Of a stretch of DNA of 64,000 nt, positions 36,412 through 46,067 are shown piece by piece. How positions within the stretch are numbered: position 1 is the first letter of the stretch; every line of letters starts with the position of its first letter. Below the pieces are notes generated by a model, which saw only the letters and a list, made by a program, of their open reading frames with translations, was not told where the DNA came from and did not search any database. The position numbers and the translations under genes were made by a program. This stretch comes from Phytophthora quininea (lineage: Eukaryota > Oomycota > Peronosporomycetes > Peronosporales > Peronosporaceae): positions 1,364,001 to 1,428,000 of the forward strand of contig JAAVTG010001003.1 in assembly GCA_011947345.1 (NCBI GenBank), in the 5' to 3' direction.

Positions 36412-37554
36412 TTAGAACTTGTAACGAGACTTGACGTGCTCGAGCACGCGGCGCAGCATCCAGCCGTCGCTGGGGTGATCGTCGGGGACGACCCGGCCAT
36501 CATGATGCAGGACGGGAAGTCCTCCGACGGCTTGTCGGTGGCCTCGTAGAAGTCCGGGAGCCCGAAACCGTGGCCGATCTCGTGGGCCACGATCACCAGT
36601 TGCTCCTGGTCGATGGTCGACACCATGTTCTCTTCGTCGACACGCTGGCCCCAGTCGCCACCGGCACCACCTCCCTGGCCCTTGGTCGGCCACAACGACA
36701 TGTCGAAGGGTTTGCCCTTGCACGCGCTCGTGTCCGAGCTGGCGGCAAAGTTCCGGTGCTTGTAGCAGTCGTCGGGGCACTGCGGGATGCCGTCCGCGTC
36801 CTTGTCGCTGTCGTAGATGGTGCCGAGCGAGTCGTCGCTCCAGTCGAAGAGCGACGCGTCCCGCGTGGCCCAGCCGACAATCTTGACGTCGATTTTCTCG
36901 AACGGCCAGCACTCGTAGCCGATGAGCCACTCGTTCCAGGCCTTGAACTGGCGGTTGAGCATGGCCTCGAACTTGGACGCGACCGTCTTCTCGAGCTTGT
37001 TGGTGCTGTCCCAACGCACGCAGTACGTGAGCGAGCCGTTGTTGGTCACGAGCTGGTCGAAGATGTAGTTCTTGAAGTCGGGCACGTACTTACTCATGCG
37101 GTTCTCCCAGACCCAGTCCACTTCCTTGGTGCTCACGTAGGCTTTCGGGTTACCCACCACGCACTGGCCGCTGGCCGACGAGATGTCGCCGAATGTGGCC
37201 GCGCCGCTGGTGCCACCGGTGGAACCCTGAGTGGCGGTGTCGCCACCTGAGCCGGCCGTGGAAGTTTGGGCCGATGGTGGGGTGCTGCTGGATCTGTCAC
37301 TGCTCGACGCCACGGAACCGGTCGTCTCTGTCGGTTGAGTGACCTCGGGGTCTGGGTCTCTTGTTGCTGGGTCGGTGCGTCGGTAGTCACCTCGGTCTCT
37401 TCAGTCGTCGCCGGGGTGTCGACCGACGGCGACGAGGTGATCGTCGGCTGCTTCGGCCAACACTTGGCCCCCGAAGCGACCGAGCTGCAGGCCACGCAGG
37501 CGACAATCGCAGCGACGGCGAGCTGGCGCGCGGAAATTCGAGCTTGCCGTGCCA
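36412..37554 (-). CDS. Secreted zinc metalloprotease, HExxHxxGLPD type
   Basis: The N-terminus MARQARISARQLAVAAIVACVACSSVASG is a clear signal peptide (basic start, hydrophobic core, small residues before the cut). A long Ser/Thr/Pro/Gly linker follows, then a globular domain with SGQCVVGNPKAYVS, cysteines at CVRWD and ECWPFEKIDVKIVGWA, an acidic loop DSDKDADGIPQCPDDC and the zinc site VAHEIGHGFGLPDFY. HExxH plus GLPDxY, with aspartate as third ligand candidate, recalls M6-like or snapalysin-type peptidases. The C-terminus reads IMMAGSSPTITP then, after a frame change near 36,490, GWMLRRVLEHVKSRYKF. Another frame change lies in the linker near 37,320. Likely apoplastic; the substrate is unknown. 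Confidence 0.8.
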
Positions 37555-38426
37555 TGGAGGAGAATTCGATACTGGTCCTCGGTGGGAGCCTCGTCAAGCT
37601 TCAGTGGTTTACCGAGACCGAGCGCTGTCTGTCTGCACGATGAAGCCGCGCGGGATCGGCAAACACCAGACATAGTGATAACGCGTCTTTCGGTGTCGAA
37701 ATTCGGCTTGGCACATCATTGGAAAGAGCAGTTCAAGGAACGGTGGTTACGAACTAACAATTTGCTGTTCGGAGTCTCCGAGTCGGAGATGATGCTGGGA
37801 TTTTGCCTCGTGGAAAGACTATAATAGTTGGCTGGCAATGGGCGAGCGCGACGGAGCAACCACTTTGTCCGTGACAGCGATCGCGTGATCCGTAGAGGAG
37901 CTCACGTCGACCCGCCAGGTGCTGCCGCAGCCCCGCCGCGAATGCATCTTGCAGCTCGGTTCTTTCGTTGCAGAGTGGTTGGACGCCCGAAGCGTTTAAT
38001 AACGCAGTGCGCGCGGTCGAGTCTCCGAAACAAATTGCATCTCGACCATATTGGGTCCCGCCCCGAAAAGCGTTTGTGTGACAGATGATTTGCCACACCT
38101 CTGCAGGATCTGAAACTATAGTGGCATGTTAAGAACAATATTTGAATACACGTAAATCAAAAACGTCTAAATACATGGATACAATCTGCGACGTGTGCCA
38201 TTGCTAATGGCCATCGCCAAATGCAGAAGACATTCACAGCTCGTCGTCACTCATGGACATGCCTGATTGAGCAGGTTTATCCCGGCATCTAGTCTAGTGC
38301 CGTTAAGGAAGCAATTTGCCCGTGTCTGTCTGGCGGCCACACGGTCTCCGATCGTGGTAGTGCAATGCTGGCAACGACCGGAACTGCTCGACCTGCAGAC
38401 GAATTTGCTACTTGTAGACTGCAACT
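37555..38426. other. Intergenic, 872 bases, no gene supported
   Basis: Between the protease start and the carrier stop. Open frames here are short, lack recognisable motifs and overlap on both strands. No repeats or RNA genes were recognised. Confidence 0.45.
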
Positions 38427-39549
38427 TCAGCCCTCAATGTAGCGGGACACGGCCACCGTGATGCTGTCGTAGGACATGAAGATGACGCCTTGGCCCGGGA
38501 TCACGCGGCCTAGTCGCGGCACCACGCCGGCGTAAAAGGACGCCACTCCTTCGTGCAGCAGCATCTGCCGGAAGCAGTCGAGCGTGCTCTTGTACTTCTG
38601 CGCCTCCAGACCCTGCATCCGCGTCTTGACCACATCGAACGCTGTTTTGCGCAATCGCAGTGTGCACAACAAGTGAAACGCATCCGTGAGCAAATCGCAA
38701 CCAGTCGTTCCCCAGCTCAACAAGACCGCCGACACGTACGGTTGTTGCCGAAGACGCTGAAGATGCCGGCCGTCATGCCGCCGATGAGACTCAGCGTGGC
38801 TCGCTGGCTGCCCGACATGTTCTGTGCGTCGCTGATGAGGCCATGGCGCTCCAAAACTCGGGGCTCACGCGCTTCTGGAACTCGCTGAACCACATGAAGC
38901 GCAGTCCTTGGTTCGTTGACTGTAATAACAGAGCAACCCCACCGTCAGTTACAACACCCCACAGCCTCCGCTTCCGACCAACCTGCTTGAGGATGGTTGC
39001 CCAAAGTCCTTGATAAATACCGCGGATGCCTTCCTTCTTGAGGATCATCTTGGTTCCTTCCCACACGCCGGCGTTGGCGCCAATGAGCTTGGTTTTCAGC
39101 GTCTCAATCTGCAAACAACAAGCAAGAAACTCAGTATTAATGTCCTTCGTAGTACACAACCAAATCACCCGTTGACTCTACCGGCGTGGTCGTCAGCGTG
39201 GCCTCAATGGCCCCCGCCATCATACCGGCCACAGGTTGCGCGTGGCCGTCGTCTTGCCGTTCTCGTTCGCCAGTCTCTGCTTGATGAAGTCGAAGGCGCC
39301 GAACCGGATGCCCGCCTTGGGGATGGAGCCTACCAGCACCGGTGCCAGGCCGCGGTAGAGCGACCCCACGCCGTCCGTCTGCACGTGGTACCGGAAGCCG
39401 CCCAGCATGCCCGTGTACTGCGCGCGCATGGTGCCCAGCTGCAGGTTGGTCTTGATCATCTCCATGGGCCAGATCGTGAGCGTCTCGATACCGCCGGCGA
39501 TGGCGCCCGCCGTCGTGGCCACCATTGGGTTCTTGGACTTGGTCACCAT
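38427..39549 (-). CDS. Mitochondrial tricarboxylate-type carrier (SLC25)
   Basis: Three-repeat inner-membrane carrier. The three signature P-x-[DE]-x-x-K motifs are visible: PMEMIKT near the start, PVE/TLKT in the middle after an intron, and PFDVVKT in the last repeat. Supporting segments are GAIAGGIETLTIWP, LGGFRYHVQTDGVGSLYRG, KAGIRFGAFDFIKQ, KEGIRGIYQGLWATILKQ, NQGLRFMWFSEFQ and KSTLDCFRQMLLHEGVASFYAG. These match citrate/tricarboxylate carriers of the SLC25A1 group. Frame changes occur near 39,235, 38,840 and 38,690. The start MVTKSKNP at 39547-39549 fits, as such carriers often lack a cleaved presequence. Confidence 0.85.
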
Positions 39550-40225
39550 CGAGTTGGGCCGGAAGATTCAAAAATGGCCGTGTTCAGAGAGGATGAGCGA
39601 GGCAACTTCAGAAGTTGTGGACCACAAGAACGTTGCGGGATGGTACAACTGCACGACCTGCTGGGAGCACCAGGCACTGTAGCAGCAGTGTATGTATCGA
39701 CTCGAGCTCTCTGAACGTGTTAAACGGCCCTGCCGGCATGCGCAGCGCTCGAGATTGTGTGGCGTCTTCGACGCCAGAAATGATGTCATCGCGTTTCGGT
39801 GGTGTTGCAGAAGAGACCACCGAAAAGAGCTTCAAGTCGGGTCGTTGCCGATATCTACAGGCACTCTCAAAGCACACGAGAAAATAAGATACCGATACGT
39901 TGCCCGGGAAGCACAAGGTTGTGGAGATGCCATGTTGGCCAAGTCGAGCGAGCGTGAATTTCATTTGCCTTCAATTCGATGCTGCGTCGATGGCAACACC
40001 ACACTGTCCTGTGGACAAGCCAGCAGCAGCCCTTCTTCGCGAGGATAATAGGTATTGCAAGAACTCACGTATCGGGTATGTAGTGGACATGGTTTTCCCA
40101 AAGACGTGCAGATCTATAGTGAACACGTTTCCGAGGGGTTTTGCCAGTTTTGCCTTTGATTCATGCGGCAGCCAAAGTCACCATCGATACAGACAGCTAC
40201 AAACAGCACGGTGCCCAACTACTCT
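39550..40225. other. Intergenic, 676 bases, no gene supported
   Basis: Lies between the carrier start and the aldehyde dehydrogenase stop. Overlapping frames up to 118 codons on both strands show no motif and no intron-exon logic. Confidence 0.45.
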
Positions 40226-42055
40226 TCAGCCGTAGCGAACCGTGTCGTCGACAAACCAGTCAAACTTCTCGTTGCCAAAACCCACAATCACACTCTTCAC
40301 CTGGGTGTACGACCTGTACGCCTCCAGTCCATTTTCTCTCCTGCACACAAAGTTGTAGTTAGGCTACTACAGCACAGTAGCAACTCGCCCGCTGCAGTAC
40401 GCTTACCCCATGCCGCTACTCTTCACACCTCCCCACGGGCTCGAGGGGTCGTTGCGGTGGTGATCGTTTAGCCAAATGATCCCAGCTTCCAAGTTGTTAG
40501 CTACGCGGTGAGCGCGCTTGATGCTGTTAGTCCAAACAGCAGCTCCAAGCCCAAACGGCGAATCATTCGCAAGCCGAACAGCCTCATCTTCGTCCTGAAA
40601 GAATCACTCAACACGTTAGCCCGTACACATTTTATCCAGTGCAAATTACGAAACAAACCTTGAACGAGTACACAACGACAACAGGACCAAACACTTCTTG
40701 TTGAACGATCTCCATGTCAGAGGTTACATCCGTGATCACTGTAGGCTCGTAGAAATATCCCTGCATCAAGCGGTTAGTTATGAAATCAGTGAAGGTAGAT
40801 GCAAATACTCATACCTTGAGCCTTGGAGCTCGTCGACCCCCGCAGCGCACAGTCGCACCTGCTTTCTTTGCTCGTTCGACCATTCGTGGATTCGCTCGAG
40901 GTGAGGCTCAGAGATGATAGTTCCCATTTGCGTTCGAGTGTCCATGGGGTCCCCAAGACGGATCAAGCGGACTTTTGCCACAAGCTTGCTCACCACTTCC
41001 TCAAATATGCTCTCGTGTACAATTAAACGGGCGCCTGTGACGCACGTTTGACCACTCGCAATAAAGCACGCGAAGGCAGCGCCATTCACCACTTCATCGA
41101 CGTCAACATCTTCAAACACAACGATCGGGGCCTTTCCTCCCAGCTCCATCGTCGTGCTGGCGAGATTCCTGCCAGCGGCTCCAGCAACATGTCTCCCAGT
41201 CGCAGTGCCGCCTGTGAAGTCGATCTTCTTGATCAATGCATGCTCAGCGAGTGCTTTTCCAGAAACAGCTCCAAGCCCAGGAACACAGTTAAAAACGCCT
41301 GCCGGCAATCCAGCTTCATTACATAGTTCGGCAAGTTGCACCACCGTGAGCGGCGCCAGCTCCGACGGCTTCACCACCACCGAGTTCCCCGCCGCTAATG
41401 CCGGCGCCAGCTTCTTGACTGCAATCAGCAGCGGGTGGTTCCACGGCGTGATCTGCAATATTTATCCCCTCAAAACGTCAATACCATTGCACTCTTTTCA
41501 TCACAATCCTTCTTCACTTACCAGTCCGACCGTCCCCAACGGAAGTCGCTGCGTATAGTTAATATAATCCCCAGAAAATGGAGGCACTGATCCTTCGGCG
41601 GTGCGTGCCAGCGCTGCAAAATACTCGAACCACTCGGGGATCCTCGTAAGTTGCGCACGCATCTCTCTGATGGGTCTGCCGGTCTGCAGACTCTCCTTCT
41701 CCGCGAACTCGGGGATGCGCTTGCGCAGCGCCGCCGCGATGCTGTTCAGCACATTGGCGCGTTCTGTAGTGGCTGCACGGGACCACGAGCCTTCCTTGAA
41801 CGCTTTCTGGGCGCTGGTTACTGCGATATCCACGTCTTCCGCTGTTGCATTCGCGACGAATGCCAGGATCTCGGTGGTCGCCGGGTTTTCCACCGCAAGG
41901 CGGTCCCCAGATGCCGTCACGAACTTGCCGTCGATAAAGAGACCGTACTCGTCTCGACTGAAGGCCGACGAGTACCGACGAGAAGGAGGGAGGGAACGCG
42001 CTCGACGCCACATGGCAAATGGAAGAGTGAGCTTGGTGGACTTGATCGGCTTCAT
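40226..42055 (-). CDS. NAD(P)-dependent aldehyde dehydrogenase, probably mitochondrial
   Basis: Oxidises aldehydes to acids. The basic, serine-rich N-terminus ([18 protein letters not shown], after MKPIKSTKL) is a likely mitochondrial presequence. Core motifs: [30 protein letters not shown] (cofactor site), [11 protein letters not shown], catalytic glutamate in MELGGKAP, catalytic cysteine in [18 protein letters not shown], and the final exon [17 protein letters not shown]. Order and spacing fit the ALDH9/betaine-aldehyde-like branch. At least four introns, including one after RLPLGTVGL. Both ATG 42055 and ATG 42013 could serve as start. A divergent promoter of only 66 bases is shared with BRK1. 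Confidence 0.9.
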
Positions 42056-42121
42056 CGTGGGAATGGGACCAGGTTAGTATCAGATTGAATACGAAACCGT
42101 GGTAGATCTTGGACGGCCGCA

Positions 42122-42467
42122 ATGAGCATGGCGTACGGCGAGCTGCTTGCATGTGAGTAAGCGAGATACTAAGCCGCTGGTTGTGTGTACGTTAATAGAG
42201 CACGGGCCGCGCTACTGCGCGAGGACTGGGGACGGCCGAGCAGATCGAGCGCGTGCAGCTGCAGCTGCTGGACGTCGTGGACTTCATCAACCGATTCCGT
42301 ACGTCTTAGTGCGAGGTTTCGACTGTATTGCTCACCGAAAATATATACTGCATGCAGATGCAAGTGCCAAGACTCGTCTTGCAGTTCTCAACGAAAAGAT
42401 AACAGCCGTCGAGAGGCAGCTCAGGTGTGATAGCGCAAATCTAATTGCTTTTTTAAAGAGCTGCTGA
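42122..42467 (+). CDS. BRK1: BRICK1/HSPC300 subunit of the SCAR/WAVE complex
   Basis: Small coiled-coil protein of about 80 residues in three exons. The first exon gives MSMAYGELLA. The second, after an intron ending at 42,209, gives SRAALLREDWG then AEQIERVQLQLLDVVDFINRF, with a one-base frame change at the G4 run 42228-42231. The third gives ASAKTRLAVLNEKITAVERQL. The last segment closely follows BRK1 (RSRLATLNEKLTALERRI), and the order W..E.I......DF.N.F is also conserved. BRK1 nucleates the pentameric complex that activates Arp2/3 actin branching. The frame runs on to a TGA at 42465-42467, giving 14 extra residues. Confidence 0.8.
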
Positions 42468-45009
42468 TTGAAATTTTGCTGGCTAGACACGTGGAAAACG
42501 CGGTGCGGAAGGCTTCGACACGGCAGCATTGACTTAAACACCTGAGCTGGTCGGCCGTGACGGCATCCTAAAAGTCCGGTATCCTGTTCTGGAGAGCGAG
42601 GTCGGTGGTTTGCGCTGTTCTGCCGTCTTGATGGGATCAAGCGAGGAGAATCGGACCAGAAGTTGGCGGGGTCAATATCGTCTTCAGGCTGATCTTCAGG
42701 TTTCTCGTGACTACCGGTAGACACAGTGCCCTCCGTGACGTGCTGGAGAAGAAACATCCTCATTTCTGCCTCGATAGCAACGCCGTCTTGTTCTGGCTCC
42801 CATTGGTTTCCGCTGCTCTCAACGCCCTCACTCATACCATCAGAAAGCGCAACATTTTCCTCGTCGTTTTGCTGTGGGTGGTTGTCCACAGGAGTTTGAA
42901 ACTCCAAGCCCAATTGTTGCAAAAGTGCAGTGGACTTCGAGATTGACGAAGGTGCTGGTGGTAGTGTTGTCTGCGTTTCAATTTCGCAGCCGCGACCGGG
43001 AGACGGAGGTGTAGCAGGCTGATTATTTCCCATCAGCGAGTCAATCGGGTCGGTGCCCGCGTCAACACAGGACCGACGGATCAGTGATTGAACAGTCCTC
43101 GCTCGATGCACGATTTTTGGGAACCGTTCTGTCCGACCGCTACCTTTTTCCACCATTGGCCTAGTATCACCAGTTTGGTGAAACCCGCTATCGCTCGTCT
43201 TTACTGAAGGTGGAGTCATCGGCATTCCTACTGGGGTATTTCGATGGACTGCCATCGATTGCTGTAGCTTCTCGATTTTCTCTGTTCTATCTGGTGTTGC
43301 AGTGTCGTCGGCCTTGCTGTCTACCCGATGCAGCAATTGCTTCATTTTCTGAAGCCGATCACGCACTTCCTGCTGCGCCTTGGCGAGGTCGGCCTCACTT
43401 GTCAGCTTGGTCATATTTCCTACGGGACGCGTAACTTAGTAAACCGACACAGTGGCAGAAAGCTTCAAACGTACCAATTCGAGCGGAAGGAGTATGGAAA
43501 ACTGGAGCTGCATCACGTGTGGCTGGTCTCCCGCTGGGTGTAATTGGGCGGTCTCTAATCCCACTTCCAGGTCTAGACGCCGCTGAGCCTGGACGAAATG
43601 AAGGAGTTGCCGCTCTAGCTGAACGAAGCAGTTCGTCCTGCGATATCACCCCGCTCTTTAATTTTTCCAGGTGACTATGTAGTTGTGAGTCTGTGAAACT
43701 ATCGAGTGTTTTCAGTCCCGGTAAAGCAGTTGCAACGTCGATGAGATAACTACTCGCAGCACGAAAACATTTTACGTAAGCGATTAGAGTATTCTTCACA
43801 CAAGGCGTGGCGTACCTGTCCGAGAAGCAGCAGGGATTTCCATGTAGCCAAATATCTTGTAGCGACTCACACTTTGCGAGGGTTGAAATCTGTATGCTCG
43901 AAGAAATCTGGTTGTTTCGCAAATCTAGTGACTCCAGCTGGGGGCAGCGGTTTGGCAGTATATCCAAGTCTGCGATGCTGTTGTCGTGTGCGTAAAGCTC
44001 ATTGAGTTTGGCCAGCGGCGCCACTATCCCGTTAAAATCGGAGAGCTGGTTGCCATTAACGCGAAGGACCTGCACCACGATCTTATTGTAAGCCTCTCTC
44101 TCTCACTGAAAGATGTACTGTACGTACAAGTAGGTTTGGCGGCAATATGCCTTGCAAAGCCGTCAATTTGTTCTCCGACAAGTTGAGCTCTTCCAGCTTG
44201 GAGAGATGAGCGAGGTTACCCACAGAGGACAATTGATTTCCCGTGAGGTTTAGCTGCTCCAAATTTACCAAAGCATCGAGCCCCTGAAGTATGATATAAA
44301 AAAAAATCAGTAAGGGCTCGATCAAATAGACAAGAAACGCGTAGTAGTATGGACAGACCTGCGCTGCAGCACCCTTTAGAAAGTTGCGGCCCAAATCCAA
44401 GTGCACCAAAAGTCTGCACCCGCGAAGGTTCTGAACCACGGAAATTCGATTCCCATTCAGCCCTAAGTTCTTGAGCTTGGCGAGCGCTGAAAAGTCGCTG
44501 GAGATCTCCTCGATCTGGTTGTCGTTCATGATGAGTCCCTCCAGGTTCAAGTTACTGAGCATCAGCAATAATCACGTTAGACAAGAGCAACCAAGATGTC
44601 CCACAACTCACGCTTTCAAGCCGACCGTGTTGGTGAGCTTGTTATTGTAGATTTTGAGCTCGCGCAGCTCCCTGGCCGTGCTCACATTCCGCAGCGATGT
44701 GAGCTTGTTGAACGACACGTCCAGCGAGCAGAGCTTCGGTAGCTGCAGTCACAACAGAATAAATACTCTAATTATTTATAATAATATAAAATAGCTTCAT
44801 TTGCCGTACCTCGGACAGATTGCCGAGCTTTTCGATCGAGCGGTTGTGCGCGTCGATGGCGTACTTGCTCGAGTTCAGCTCTGTCGACAGCGCTTTCTGT
44901 CAGCGAGGATGGTCGCAGTGTTAACGCAACACACAGGTCAATAACAATGTCGTGCACGCACCAGCGCCGATCCGTCGAGCACGTCGATCTTGCCGCCGTC
45001 TCCTCTCAT
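42332..45009 (-). CDS. Leucine-rich-repeat protein with coiled-coil C-terminus
   Basis: The first exon begins MRGDGGKIDVLDGSAL. Small exons then give KYAIDAHNRSIEKLGNLSE and SDS22-like 22-residue repeats: LCSLDVSFNKLTSL, LRELKIYNNKLTN, LEGLIMNDNQIEEI, LKNLGLNGNRISVV, LVHLDLGRNFL, LEQLNLTGNQLSSV, LEELNLSENKLTAL, LNELYAHDNSIADL, LESLDLRNNQI, then an LRR cap (DIWLHGNPCC). A serine/proline/arginine linker and a coiled coil (AKAQQEVRDRLQKMKQLL) follow. The open frame runs to 42332, overlapping the last two BRK1 exons antisense. The real stop may be earlier if a frame break is hidden. SDS22-type LRR proteins are common at cilia, but no role can be assigned. Confidence 0.8.
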
Positions 45010-45033
45010 CGCGGTGGCGGCTTTTCAAGAATG

Positions 45034-45043
45034 ATGTAGCCAT
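45034..45043. promoter_or_regulatory. ATGTAGCCAT upstream of LRR gene
   Basis: Exact decamer 25-34 bases upstream of the minus-strand ATG at 45009, in the 203-base divergent promoter shared with NF-YA. A second copy with one change (CTGTAGCCAT, 45205-45214) overlaps the NF-YA start codon. Confidence 0.45.
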
Positions 45044-45212
45044 CTGGAACTTAACGAGGTTTTATTTAAGTAAAACCTCGTTTTTCATTGAAAACGTTTT
45101 GAACATTGGGGTGGGCTCACAAGCAGAAAACGCGCCAGGTACGCTTATTGCCTCATTGGCGCTCGCGCTTGATTGGGGACAGGCGAGCTAATTTGGCCTT
45201 GATGCTGTAGCC

Positions 45213-45957
45213 ATGGAAGACACGACCGCCACGACCAGCAGCGCCGCCGAGACGGCGCATACGGAGACGGAGACTATCAGCACTGAGGCGCCGGGCGCCA
45301 ACCCGGCCATGACCCCCGAGCTGCAGGCGCAGCTGGCGCTGTTCCAGCAGCAGCAGCAGCAGTACATCCAGCAACTGGTAGGCGAACTGTACTATGGTGA
45401 TGGCAATAAGCCCATCAACTGACGTTCTTTGACTGTACTTTTAGATGGTATGACAGAAGACTGCAAGCAGCTTAATTGGAGTGGATTTGTATTGATTTTT
45501 TATTATGTTGATACAGCAACAATCCAACGGGGACCAACTGCGTGCGATGTACAACTCCGGCACGATGATGCAGCCATACATGGTGAGAAGGCCATATATT
45601 TATTACTTAACAAGGTGTTGATGCTGACGGGTTATGTTGTTTTTGCAGGGAATGTTCCCGAACACGATGCCCAACTCGGTCAAGAGCGAGCCGACGGACG
45701 AGGAGCCAGTGTACGTGAACGCCAAGCAGTACCACCGCATCATGATCCGGCGTCAGCAGCGAGCAAAACTGGAGGCCAAGATGGGCAACCCGCGCCAGCG
45801 CAAGGCCTATCTGCATGACTCCCGCCACAAGCACGCCATGCGACGACCGCGTGGCCCTGGCGGCCGGTTCCTGACCAAGGACGAGATCCAGGGGCTCAAG
45901 GACGGCACGATGGTGTTCGAAGACTTGCCACGGAAGGCCGCGCCAAAACAGGAATAG
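45213..45957 (+). CDS. NFYA: CCAAT-binding factor subunit NF-YA (HAP2)
   Basis: DNA-contacting subunit of the NF-Y trimer. The N-terminus is threonine/glutamate-rich, then glutamine-rich ([13 protein letters not shown]). The conserved core reads [17 protein letters not shown] (NF-YB/YC contact helix), QRAKLEAK, and [18 protein letters not shown] (CCAAT contact). The usual R-G-P-G-G-R-F end is present. Two introns (about 45,377-45,515 and 45,582-45,648) separate three exons. The product is about 150 residues, shorter than animal NF-YA, as is usual for protists. The stop follows APKQE. Confidence 0.95.
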
Positions 45958-46067
45958 ACGCGTCGTGTCTGACGTAGCACTGTAGCTACGGAACTGTGAA
46001 GTGTCCGGTGCTTCCAGCTGGAGCTCACCAAGCAGCAATTTATTTGTATTACCATGTTTTCATTGCC

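Noticed and set aside
36570..37250. 226-codon plus-strand open frame
   Set aside because: Antisense shadow of the secreted metalloprotease; repetitive V/A/R/L composition typical of antisense frames in GC-rich genes.
39608..39964. Minus-strand 118-codon frame between carrier and aldehyde dehydrogenase
   Set aside because: No conserved motif, opposed by equally long plus-strand frames, no splice or promoter support.
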